Notes: generated by a model not told the origin, from the letters alone. Shown: positions 7,862-14,976, counted from the stretch's first letter. The stretch: 18,868 bases of DNA from Ilumatobacteraceae bacterium (GCA_016463105.1 JAEMRY010000023.1:1-18868); one strand, 5' to 3'. Made by a program: numbers and translations.

Positions 7862-8638
7862 TCAGTTGCCATGCCACGAATCGCGTTCGAGCAATACTTT
7901 TTTTAAAGTTGCCGGGCGGTCAGACATGATGCCGTCTACTCCGAGGTCTAAAAGCCTGTTCATTTCTTTGGGCTCATCGATAGTCCAAACGTGCACCTGA
8001 ATGTCGGCTCTGTGGGCCGCCGAGATAAAAGCCTTGTCGACAATTGTTAGCGGGCCTTGGCTAACGGGCACTTGCGCTGCATATACGTTCTGAAATTTGC
8101 CCGTATGTCTAACCCAACTGCCCAGGCGAAGTTTCGTAACTTCGCGTGGACCCATTGATGTGCACAACTTTGGCCCAAATTGTTCACGCAGCGATGCAAG
8201 TCTCTTGTCGCTAAATGAGCCAATGCAAACACGTTCGAAAACATCATCTTGATTCATTTTTTGAGCAAGACGATCCGCGAGCGGTTTGAGTGCTTGGTCT
8301 GATTTGCAGTCGATATTTATGTGCGCATTTGGCCATGCCGAAAGTAGGTCATCTAAAAGCGGAATCGGCTCTGTGCCATTGACTCTTGCTTGGCTGACTT
8401 CTGAGTAGTCAAGTTCGCTGATTAAGCCTGGTCGACCACAAGTTCGAGATAAGTCGTCATCATGAAATGCAAGTAAGACGCCGTCGCGAGTGGCGTGCAC
8501 ATCGGTCTCTAGATATATGTATCCCAAATTCATGGCATGCTCAAACGCGGGCATTGTATTTTCGGGTGCGTCACTCGCACCGCCACGATGAGCAAAAGCA
8601 ATAGGTGTTTTGTGTCTAAGAAATGGATGTGTAGTCAT
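7862..8638 (-). CDS. Glycerophosphodiester phosphodiesterase
   Basis: A 258-residue GDPD-family TIM barrel. The conserved residues are present: HRGG with His17, PENT at 25-28, Glu44 and Asp46 in ETDV, and His59 in FHDDDLSRT. Near the end are VHVWTID and DGIMSDRPA. The family hydrolyses glycerophosphodiesters to sn-glycerol-3-phosphate and an alcohol such as choline or ethanolamine, using a metal ion and two histidines. No signal peptide is seen, so it is cytoplasmic, like UgpQ. It starts 26 nt after the acyl-CoA synthetase stop, with neither a Shine-Dalgarno sequence nor a TANNNT box. It is probably translated from the upstream message. How this activity fits with the amidohydrolase and importer is unclear; it may be an unrelated passenger or may release a phosphodiester-linked substrate. 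Confidence 0.92.
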   Translation of the reverse strand: MTTHPFLRHKTPIAFAHRGGASDAPENTMPAFEHAMNLGYIYLETDVHATRDGVLLAFHDDDLSRTCGRPGLISELDYSEVSQARVNGTEPIPLLDDLLSAWPNAHINIDCKSDQALKPLADRLAQKMNQDDVFERVCIGSFSDKRLASLREQFGPKLCTSMGPREVTKLRLGSWVRHTGKFQNVYAAQVPVSQGPLTIVDKAFISAAHRADIQVHVWTIDEPKEMNRLLDLGVDGIMSDRPATLKKVLLERDSWHGN

Positions 8639-8645
8639 TTTAAGT

Positions 8646-8659
8646 TGCTGAATTCAGCA
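8646..8659. repeat. 14-bp perfect palindrome TGCTGAATTCAGCA
   Basis: A perfect dyad with no spacer lies in the 26-nt gap between the acyl-CoA synthetase stop and the phosphodiesterase start. It is too compact to form a terminator hairpin with a loop. It may be an operator or chance. Confidence 0.6.
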
Positions 8660-8664
8660 CGCAT

Positions 8665-10218
8665 CTAAATCGCGCGACCAGAACTCTTCCAGTACTCATC
8701 TTTAAGAATCCGTTTATAAAGTTTTCCGGTTGGGTGTCGAGGCAATTCTGCGCGAAAATCAATCGACCGTGGGCACTTCAGGTCAGCCAAGGACTCTCTG
8801 CAAAAAGCTTTAAGCACGCGCTCGAGCTCTGCGGCCTCTGCTGAATTTTTTGGCATAGAAACTGGTTGAACCACGGCTTTGACTTCTTCGCCAAACTCAT
8901 CATTAGGCACACCAAAGACGGCGACATCTGTGACTAGTGGGTGATTGATTAAAATATTTTCAGCCTCTTGCGGATAAATATTTACGCCACCAGAAATAAT
9001 CATGAACGCTTTGCGGTCTGTTAAATAAAGAAATTTATCTGCGTCTAGATAGCCGACATCACCAAGTGTTGTCCAGCCTCGCCCTTTCGGGTCTCGTGAG
9101 CTCTTAGTTTTCTCTGGGTCGTTGTGATATTCGAAATCAACTTTGCTCTCGAAATATATTGTGCCCGGCTCATTAATCGGAAGTTCATCACCAGCATCAT
9201 CACAAATATGAACGATTGCATTTATTGAAACGCCGACAGTTCCTGGGTGTGCAAGCCATTGCTCTGAGTTGCAATAAACGAAACCATTGCCTTCGCTGCC
9301 TGCGTAATATTCGTGGATGATTGGTCCCCACCAGTTAATCATCTTGCGTTTTATTTCAATTGGGCAAGGCGCTGCAGCATGAATTGCACAACGCAGGCTT
9401 GTTGTGTCGTAAATAGTGCGCTTTGATTCGTCTAGTTTCAGCATTCGAACAAACATCGTCGGCACGAGTTGCGAATGGGTTACTTTAAAACGCTCGATAA
9501 GTCTCAAATATTCTTCAGGATCAAAGTGATCCATGATGATTGCTGTTCCGCCAAGTCTTTGAGCAGTCATCGTGAAGCGAAGTGGCGCTGCGTGATACAA
9601 CGGAGCAGGTGAGAGATATGTAGTTGTGTCGTCCATTGCAAACAGCATCTGACATAACGTCGCAAGTCCTGTTTGTGCTCCAAGTTCTGTCATTGCTAGA
9701 CCTAGTTTGATTCCTTTCGGACGACCAGTCGTGCCGCTCGAGTAAAGCATGTCAACGCCATCAATTCGTTCAGATAGCGGATTAGTTGAGGCTTTCGCCA
9801 TGGCGTCTTCGAACGAGTCGTAGCCCGTGGCAGTGCCGTCAAGCATTAACCGCAGCGTGACATTTGGAGTCGTCGAAATTATTTCTGCCGCTTGTTCTGA
9901 TTTGTATTTGCTCGTGATAAACGCTTTAGCACCACAGTCGTTGATTATGTAATTCAATTCATCGGTGGTCAAGCGTGATGAACATGCTGTATAAATTAAT
10001 CCTGCGTAGTGGCAACCCCAAAGAATTTCTAAGTATCTTGGATGATTTTCTAGGCAGAAGGCGATATGGTCACCAACTTTCAGTCCTGAATCGCGCAACA
10101 AATTACTGAGAGCGTTTGCTCGAAGATCTAATTCTGCAAAAGTCGTAATTTCGCCGGTCGCAGCCATTATCACTGCTGGGCGGTTGGGGTCTTTAAGCGC
10201 TATTGATCCCGGAAACAT
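8665..10218 (-). CDS. AMP-forming acyl-CoA synthetase (FadD-like)
   Basis: A 517-residue adenylate-forming enzyme with intact motifs. The P-loop YSSGTTGRPKG is at 159-169. The A5-type motif YYAGSEG, the hinge region with TLGDVGYLD and LTDRK, and SGGVNIYPQEAEN follow. The catalytic Lys499 lies in PTGKLYKR. It activates a carboxylic acid to acyl-AMP and then acyl-CoA; the carboxylate cannot be named. It heads the seven-gene minus run. Its ATG lies 6 nt after a TAGTTT box in a 70-nt divergent gap shared with the SirB1-like gene, so it is probably leaderless. The acyl-CoA dehydrogenase beyond the divergent gene is a natural next step in acyl-CoA degradation. No signal peptide is visible. Confidence 0.92.
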   Translation of the reverse strand: MFPGSIALKDPNRPAVIMAATGEITTFAELDLRANALSNLLRDSGLKVGDHIAFCLENHPRYLEILWGCHYAGLIYTACSSRLTTDELNYIINDCGAKAFITSKYKSEQAAEIISTTPNVTLRLMLDGTATGYDSFEDAMAKASTNPLSERIDGVDMLYSSGTTGRPKGIKLGLAMTELGAQTGLATLCQMLFAMDDTTTYLSPAPLYHAAPLRFTMTAQRLGGTAIIMDHFDPEEYLRLIERFKVTHSQLVPTMFVRMLKLDESKRTIYDTTSLRCAIHAAAPCPIEIKRKMINWWGPIIHEYYAGSEGNGFVYCNSEQWLAHPGTVGVSINAIVHICDDAGDELPINEPGTIYFESKVDFEYHNDPEKTKSSRDPKGRGWTTLGDVGYLDADKFLYLTDRKAFMIISGGVNIYPQEAENILINHPLVTDVAVFGVPNDEFGEEVKAVVQPVSMPKNSAEAAELERVLKAFCRESLADLKCPRSIDFRAELPRHPTGKLYKRILKDEYWKSSGRAI

Positions 10219-10224
10219 AAATGC

Positions 10225-10230
10225 AAACTA
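10225..10230 (-). promoter_or_regulatory. Putative -10 element (TAGTTT) for leaderless acyl-CoA synthetase
   Basis: TAGTTT on the minus strand ends 6 nt before ATG 10218. The -35 position carries only TTTATT. It shares the 70-nt divergent gap with the box for the plus-strand gene. Confidence 0.45.
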
Positions 10231-10276
10231 CTAAATAATCGTGTAAAAATAAAATCTGTCTATTGGGTTTAACAGA

Positions 10277-10282
10277 TACATT
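10277..10282 (+). promoter_or_regulatory. Putative -10 element (TACATT) for leaderless SirB1-like gene
   Basis: TACATT ends 6 nt before the GTG start at 10289. No Shine-Dalgarno sequence is present and no good -35 is seen. The geometry matches the other leaderless candidates. Confidence 0.45.
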
Positions 10283-10288
10283 GCCCTT

Positions 10289-10963
10289 GTGCAGAATGCA
10301 GAATCGTTTCGTGAACTCGTAGAGAACCCAACCGAAGTTTTGCCTCTTGATCTCGCGGTTTCATTGATAGCGGGCGTTGCAAATGATTCGGTTCAGGCCA
10401 CTGACATTGTCACTGCACTAGACGACTTGGCGTCACGATGTAAAGCATCTAATGCTTGTGAGTTGATGACATTTCTGTTTGGCTCAGGCAAATTCGCTGG
10501 AAACACAATCAATTTTGATGAGGCTGAGAATTCGTTATTCGATCGTGTGCTTGAGCGTCGCTTGGGTATACCTATTTCACTGTGTGTTTTGGCGATTGAA
10601 GTGGGTCGTCGGAAGAATATTGAATTATTTGCAATCGGCATGCCAGGAAACTTCTTGGTACAAAATGGACAGGATAAAACCCAGTTTTTCGATCCCTATC
10701 GCAATGCCGAACCGATTGATTCACAACAATGTGCCGCGCTTTATCGAAACCTCACATCACTCGATGACTGGGATGACGGATTTCTCAGGCCTGTCTCTAA
10801 CCGTATGGTTATTATCAGAATGTTGACCAATCTCAAATCTATTTACGCTCGCAAAAATGATATTGCTGGTCTGCGCTGGGTTATGCGGTTGCGATTAATG
10901 TTTCCAGAAATCGCCTCAATTGAAAACGAGCAATGGGCTCGTCTGATGCGAACCACCAACTAG
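10289..10963 (+). CDS. SirB1-like transglutaminase-superfamily protein
   Basis: A 224-residue protein of the SirB1/transglutaminase-core-2 group. The recognisable block is NSLFDRVLERRLGIPISLC (81-99), then LAIEVGRRKNIELFAIGMPGN and a downstream FFDPYRN. These match the family's VLERRxGIPISL, PGHFLV and DPF motifs. At residue 121 Asn replaces the His normally found in PGHFLV, so a catalytic role is doubtful. The C-terminal part (NLKSIYARKNDIAGLRWVMRL) has the helical, TPR-like look usual in this family. The function of SirB1-like proteins is not well defined. It starts at GTG 10289, supported by TACATT 6 nt upstream. It runs towards the acyl-CoA dehydrogenase gene with a 42-nt gap. Confidence 0.8.
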   Translation: MQNAESFRELVENPTEVLPLDLAVSLIAGVANDSVQATDIVTALDDLASRCKASNACELMTFLFGSGKFAGNTINFDEAENSLFDRVLERRLGIPISLCVLAIEVGRRKNIELFAIGMPGNFLVQNGQDKTQFFDPYRNAEPIDSQQCAALYRNLTSLDDWDDGFLRPVSNRMVIIRMLTNLKSIYARKNDIAGLRWVMRLRLMFPEIASIENEQWARLMRTTN

Positions 10964-11005
10964 TCGGCGCAGTATCTTTGGTTAAGTTATTAGTTAGGAG
11001 ATTTT

Positions 11006-12211
11006 ATGGCAATCATCGAGAGTGAAACAATCATTTCGGATGTTGAGGTTTTTCAGCGTGTCGAAAAGTTGATCAGCGAATTTCCTCCAAGTTCTACATC
11101 TTCAGTCAAATTTTTAGGAGCGCAATTTGATGCGGGCCTCGCGTGGGTTCACTTTGCTCTTGGCAGCGGAGGCATCAACGCTTCGCCTAAACATCAAAAA
11201 ATTGTCAACGAAGCGATATCTGCCGCTGGTGGACCATCAAGTTATATGCGCAACCCGATCGGTTACGGAATGTGCGCGCCGACGATTTCGCAGTGGGGGA
11301 CACCCGAACAGATTAAAAAATATATGCGACCACTTTTCACAGGAGAAGAGATCTGGTGTCAACTTTTTTCTGAACCAGGTTCTGGCTCAGATTTTGCGGG
11401 GTTATCTGCCAAAGGTGTTTTGGATGGAGAAGAGTGGATAGTTAATGGTCAAAAAGTTTGGACAACTCTCGCGCACTTATCTAAGTGGGGACTTTTGGTC
11501 GTCAGAACTGATGCTCAAGCAGTGAAGCATGCCGGTTTGACTGCAGTGATTGTTGATATGCAAGCACCAGGCGTTGAAGTTCGACCATTGCGACAGATAA
11601 CAGGTGAAGCCGAATTTAATGAGGTCTACTTCACTGATGTACGAGTATCAGTTGCAGAAACTCTTGGCAAAGCCGGTGACGGTTGGAGAGTGAGTTTGAC
11701 AACCTTGATGAACGAACGAGTTGCTATTGGTGGGGCGATACCTCGCAAAGCAACAGGCCCGATTCGCGAAGCAATAAAACTATGGGAGGCATTGCCCAAG
11801 GATCAGAAATCTGGCGCAACCCAAGATCAACTGATGAAACTTTGGATTAAGGCCGAAGTTCTGCGTTTGACAAATATTCGCGCTGGGCAGAACCGTCGAA
11901 TCGGTACACCGGGACCTGAAGGTTCGATCGGCAAAGTTGCAAGTGCTGAACTTAACAAAGATACCTACGAATTTTGCGTCGATCTATTAGGTGCCAGTGG
12001 AATGCTTTACGGAAGTTACGCACTCGTCAGACCTGAAACGGCAATGAGTTTTGATTCGGTACCGAAGGCATTTTTGCGCAGCCGTGCCAACAGCATCGAA
12101 GGCGGCACGACAGAAGTTATGAAAAATATTTTAGGTGAACGTATTTTGGGTTTACCAGGCGACGTTCGTGTTGATCGAGATATTCCCTGGAACGAAGTTC
12201 CAAGAAATTAA
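11006..12211 (+). CDS. Acyl-CoA dehydrogenase
   Basis: A 401-residue FAD enzyme of the acyl-CoA dehydrogenase family. The substrate/FAD block FSEPGSGSDF is at 121-130, followed by NGQKVWTT. The C-terminal block contains IEGGTTEVMKNILGER, in which Glu365 aligns with the catalytic base region (YEGT in medium-chain enzymes). It introduces a trans double bond in an acyl-CoA, passing electrons to ETF. The substrate range is unknown; the sequence style resembles actinobacterial FadE proteins. It has a clear Shine-Dalgarno AGGAG at 10996-11000, 5 nt before ATG. The stop TAA is embedded in TTAA at 12208-12211, shared with the opposite ispH stop. It probably works with the acyl-CoA synthetase nearby. 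Confidence 0.93.
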   Translation: MAIIESETIISDVEVFQRVEKLISEFPPSSTSSVKFLGAQFDAGLAWVHFALGSGGINASPKHQKIVNEAISAAGGPSSYMRNPIGYGMCAPTISQWGTPEQIKKYMRPLFTGEEIWCQLFSEPGSGSDFAGLSAKGVLDGEEWIVNGQKVWTTLAHLSKWGLLVVRTDAQAVKHAGLTAVIVDMQAPGVEVRPLRQITGEAEFNEVYFTDVRVSVAETLGKAGDGWRVSLTTLMNERVAIGGAIPRKATGPIREAIKLWEALPKDQKSGATQDQLMKLWIKAEVLRLTNIRAGQNRRIGTPGPEGSIGKVASAELNKDTYEFCVDLLGASGMLYGSYALVRPETAMSFDSVPKAFLRSRANSIEGGTTEVMKNILGERILGLPGDVRVDRDIPWNEVPRN

Positions 12212-13245
12212 TTTGCTAATTGCGCGAGCACTGTGCTGGCCGCAACTTTTTTGTCATCAACAATTCGACGTGAGTCATGCGATCCACCGAGCATTGCTGT
12301 TGCCACTAGTTCTATAGCGGCCTGTAACTGACGAATGTGCCTTGGTGGCGGAAAGTATTCATCTTCTTGAGCGATTTTGACTTCACGAACTCCGTTTTTC
12401 GGCGCCAGCAAGCGAATTATTTCTGCGACGAGTTCTTCAGGCGCTGACGCACCAGCAGTAACACCCACAATCCCTGAAAGATCATTCGGCAATTCACTTG
12501 CATCGTTGACCCTGTAGACATTTTTGCAACCAACATCTTTGGCAAGTTTCTCGAGAGCCCGTGTATTTGATGAATTGTCTGAGCCGATAACAACTATCGC
12601 GTTACATTCGCGAGCGATCTCCATTAATGCACCTTGACGATTCGTAGTGGCGAAGCACAAATCACTTTTACCAGGCGACCAAACATCTGGATATTTGAGC
12701 CTCACTGCATCAGCGACGTCCTTCCAATCTCGGTGAGAAAGAGTGGTCTGAGCGAGAATTGCAACTGGTTCACTAAAGTTGGCTAGGGCGTCAACTTCTG
12801 CGAGCGTTTCAACACGCGAAATTGAATCTGGCGCAACAGCCATAGTGCCAACAGCCTCTTCATGTCCATCGTGTCCGATATAAACAATTCGGTAACCCTT
12901 ATTGGCCCGAGTTTTAACTTCATGATGAACTTTGGTGACCAACGGGCAGACCGAATCAACGACATAACTACCCAGTTCACGAGCGGCTGCAACTACTTGT
13001 GGGGCAGAACCGTGTGCAGAAAGCATGATCGGTCGACCTTTGGGTATCTCGCTTAGGTCGTCAACAAAAATGACACCGAGATTCTTGAATCGATCCACGA
13101 CGATTTTATTGTGCACAATTTCGTGATAGCAGTAAACAGGCGCATCAAAAGTACGAACCATCCAGGCGAGGGCTTTGATCGCCATTTCAACCCCAGCGCA
13201 AAAACCGCGAGGCGAAGCGAGGATAACTTCGTCAACGTTGTTCAC
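12208..13245 (-). CDS. ispH: 4-hydroxy-3-methylbut-2-enyl diphosphate reductase
   Basis: IspH is the last enzyme of the MEP isoprenoid pathway, a 4Fe-4S reductase making IPP and DMAPP. Visible residues include Cys16 in ASPRGFCAGV, the HEIVHN His, SAHG, the second Cys in VCPLVTKVHHEV, the GHDGHEEAVGT His/Glu, QTTLS and the third Cys in LCFATTNRQ. SDNSSNT follows. All cluster and diphosphate ligands are present. GTG 13245 is chosen: it gives MNNVDEVILASPRG, the usual IspH N-terminus, and lies 8 nt after a TAATCT box. Upstream ATGs at 13317 and 13365 would read antisense through der. At 345 residues it is slightly longer than E. coli IspH, with a C-terminal extension after EYFPPPRH. It converges on the acyl-CoA dehydrogenase gene. 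Confidence 0.9.
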   Translation of the reverse strand: MNNVDEVILASPRGFCAGVEMAIKALAWMVRTFDAPVYCYHEIVHNKIVVDRFKNLGVIFVDDLSEIPKGRPIMLSAHGSAPQVVAAARELGSYVVDSVCPLVTKVHHEVKTRANKGYRIVYIGHDGHEEAVGTMAVAPDSISRVETLAEVDALANFSEPVAILAQTTLSHRDWKDVADAVRLKYPDVWSPGKSDLCFATTNRQGALMEIARECNAIVVIGSDNSSNTRALEKLAKDVGCKNVYRVNDASELPNDLSGIVGVTAGASAPEELVAEIIRLLAPKNGVREVKIAQEDEYFPPPRHIRQLQAAIELVATAMLGGSHDSRRIVDDKKVAASTVLAQLAN

Positions 13246-13253
13246 TGCTTCAA

Positions 13254-13259
13254 AGATTA
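13254..13259 (-). promoter_or_regulatory. Putative -10 element (TAATCT) for ispH
   Basis: TAATCT on the minus strand ends 8 nt before GTG 13245. An alternative is TTGTCA (complement 13290-13295), 17 nt from TGTAAC (complement 13267-13272). Either would overlap the der start region. Confidence 0.35.
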
Positions 13260-13276
13260 CTTCGCCGTTACAACGG

Positions 13277-13282
13277 TAAACT
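13277..13282 (+). promoter_or_regulatory. Putative -10 element (TAAACT) for leaderless der
   Basis: TAAACT ends 6 nt before GTG 13289. Its first three bases are an in-frame stop, so der cannot start further upstream. It lies 17 nt from the oppositely oriented ispH box. Confidence 0.45.
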
Positions 13283-13288
13283 GTCGGC

Positions 13289-14620
13289 GTGACAACATCC
13301 CTTGCAACCGTTGTCATTATTGGCCGACCAAATGTGGGCAAAAGCACGCTTTTCAATCGATTCATGGGTTCTCAAGTAGCCATCGTGCAAGACACACCAG
13401 GCGTGACTCGAGATCGATTTGAGCGACAAGTTGAATGGCAAGGTCGTCATTTCAACGTGGTCGACACGGGTGGATGGATGCCCGGCGGAACTGAATTAGA
13501 TGGCAAGGTGAGTCGCCAAGTTGAATCAGCGGTCAAAGAAGCCGACCTCGTTTTATTTGTTGTTGATTCAACTGTCGGAGTTTTAGATGATGACCAAGCA
13601 ATTGCAAAATGGTTGCGAACAAGCGGCAAAGAAGTTTTAGTTGTATCGAACAAAGTTGACACCGATAAACGCGAGTTCGACAAATGGGAGTTTCTGTCGC
13701 TGGGGTTGGGCGACCCGTTTCCTGTTTCGGCGTTGCATGGTCGCAAAGCTGGTGACGTACTTGATGAAATACTGATTCGAGTTCCGCGTCGAGAAGGTGA
13801 CGACGAAGTTGAAATTGAAGTTGAGCGCCAAGGCCCAAATCGCACTCCCGGAATTCCACGAGTTTCGATAGTTGGGCGACCAAATGTCGGCAAGAGCACT
13901 TTGTTTAATCGTCTAGTCGGGCAAGACCGTGCGGTTGTTCACGACATGCCCGGAACAACTCGCGACTCGATTGACACAGTTGTTGAGACTCCAGATGGTC
14001 CGATGATGTTTGTCGACACTGCAGGTATGCGCCGTCGCAGTCGCGTAGATGAATCAACCGAGTACTACTCATTCGTTCGTGCGCTTCGTGCAGTCGACGA
14101 GTCAGATATTGCGCTACTAGTAATTGATGCAACCGAAGGCATAACAAGTCAAGACCAACGACTTGCCGAACGTATTGATGCATCAGGTAGTCCGGTTGTA
14201 GTAGTTCTAAATAAATGGGAGATGCTAAATGCTGATCAGCGTCTAGAGATTGATATTGAAATCGGACGCAAACTATTTTTCGTCGGCGACGCGCCAGTTT
14301 TGAAAATGTCGGCCTTGACCGGAAAGGGCGTGCAGAAGTTGCGGCCAGTGTTGCAAGATTCGATTGAGCAGTATCACCGCCGTGTGCCGACTCGTGATGT
14401 GAATCGTGTGATCGCCAGAGCACAACAACAGCAACCTGCGCCAAGTGGTGGAAGAGTGTTGTATGCATTGCAAGGTGCATCTGATCCTCCGACATTTACA
14501 TTGTTCGTCAATAAAGAACTTCCACAGACATATTTGCGCTATTTAGAACGCTCAATTCGCGAAGGTTTTGAATTCGGCTCAGTGCCGATCAAGATTCGGG
14601 TTCGTAAGCGAGCAGAATAA
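13289..14620 (+). CDS. der: Ribosome biogenesis GTPase Der (EngA)
   Basis: A 443-residue double GTPase. The first G domain has GRPNVGKST (12-20), DTPGVT (35-40), DTGG (59-62) and NKVD (121-124). The second has GRPNVGKST (196-204), DMPGTT (219-224), DTAG (243-246) and NKWE (308-311). A KH-like C-terminal domain ends IKIRVRKR. Der is an essential factor for maturation of the 50S subunit. The two G domains are joined by an acidic linker (DDEVEIEVER). The start is GTG 13289, fixed by an in-frame TAA at 13277 and supported by a TAAACT box 6 nt away; no Shine-Dalgarno exists. It is head-to-head with ispH, 43 nt apart. The following zinc-ribbon gene begins 6 nt after its stop. Confidence 0.97.
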   Translation: MTTSLATVVIIGRPNVGKSTLFNRFMGSQVAIVQDTPGVTRDRFERQVEWQGRHFNVVDTGGWMPGGTELDGKVSRQVESAVKEADLVLFVVDSTVGVLDDDQAIAKWLRTSGKEVLVVSNKVDTDKREFDKWEFLSLGLGDPFPVSALHGRKAGDVLDEILIRVPRREGDDEVEIEVERQGPNRTPGIPRVSIVGRPNVGKSTLFNRLVGQDRAVVHDMPGTTRDSIDTVVETPDGPMMFVDTAGMRRRSRVDESTEYYSFVRALRAVDESDIALLVIDATEGITSQDQRLAERIDASGSPVVVVLNKWEMLNADQRLEIDIEIGRKLFFVGDAPVLKMSALTGKGVQKLRPVLQDSIEQYHRRVPTRDVNRVIARAQQQQPAPSGGRVLYALQGASDPPTFTLFVNKELPQTYLRYLERSIREGFEFGSVPIKIRVRKRAE

Positions 14621-14626
14621 GTTTTT

Positions 14627-14878
14627 ATGCCTTGGTGTGAGCCTTGTGCAAAATATTTTGCACCGACAGCTCTGACTACTGCGGGTGATTGTCCAAGTTG
14701 CGGCACGCGTGCGATCTCGGCCGACATTCACGGCCGTGTGACGGCGAAGAATCTTGATTTGAGAGCCCTTGCCGCAAGTGGCGAACCAGGCTCAGAAAAG
14801 GTGCCGTGGCATTTTAAACTGTTGGTAGTTTGTCTAGTCATTTATCTCGGTTGGAGAATTGTGTCGTTGTTTATTTGA
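14627..14878 (+). CDS. Small zinc-ribbon membrane protein
   Basis: An 83-residue protein with an N-terminal zinc ribbon formed by two CxxC knuckles (Cys4, Cys7, Cys22, Cys25). A polar middle section and a single C-terminal transmembrane helix (about residues 61-83, FKLLVVCLVIYLGWRIVSLF) follow. It has no named function. The topology suggests a C-tail-anchored protein with a cytoplasmic metal-binding head. It begins 6 nt after der without a Shine-Dalgarno sequence, so translation is probably coupled to der and it may assist ribosome or membrane-linked functions. A partnership with der is inference. Codon use and frame continuity support a real gene. Confidence 0.75.
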   Translation: MPWCEPCAKYFAPTALTTAGDCPSCGTRAISADIHGRVTAKNLDLRALAASGEPGSEKVPWHFKLLVVCLVIYLGWRIVSLFI

Positions 14879-14896
14879 TTTGCCTAGAGTTATAAA
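14867..14896 (+). promoter_or_regulatory. Putative promoter of tRNA-Pro: TTGTTT-18-TATAAA
   Basis: TATAAA at 14891-14896 (5/6 match to TATAAT) has TTGTTT at 14867-14872, 18 nt upstream. The predicted start would fall at about the first base of the tRNA. The -35 overlaps the end of the zinc-ribbon gene. Confidence 0.45.
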
Positions 14897-14901
14897 TGTT
14901 G

Positions 14902-14976
14902 CGGGCTGTAGCGCAGCTTGGTTAGCGCGCTTGTCTGGGGGACAAGAGGTCGGAAGTTCAAATCTTCTCAGCCCGA
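14902..14976 (+). tRNA. tRNA-Pro, anticodon GGG
   Basis: A full cloverleaf can be drawn. The acceptor stem is CGGGCTG/CAGCCCG and the D stem GCGC/GCGC. The anticodon stem is CTTGT/ACAAG around loop CTGGGGG, giving GGG at positions 34-36. The T arm is GGAAG-TTCAAAT-CTTCT with one G-U pair. The discriminator is A, and no CCA is encoded, so CCA must be added after transcription. It reads CCC and CCU proline codons. Confidence 0.95.

Noticed and set aside
7848..7877. GTG 7877 as start of the LLM oxidoreductase
   Set aside because: It would overlap the phosphodiesterase gene by 16 nt and add 10 residues unlike the family. ATG 7847 has a TATTGT box 6 nt upstream.
13246..13365. N-terminal extensions of ispH from ATG 13317 or 13365
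   Set aside because: They read antisense through the der start and first P-loop. Typical IspH begins close to the ASPRGFCAG block, matching GTG 13245.
13447..14495. Antisense frames of 150 and 196 codons within der
   Set aside because: Der is unmistakable on the plus strand through both G domains; the antisense proteins show no family features.
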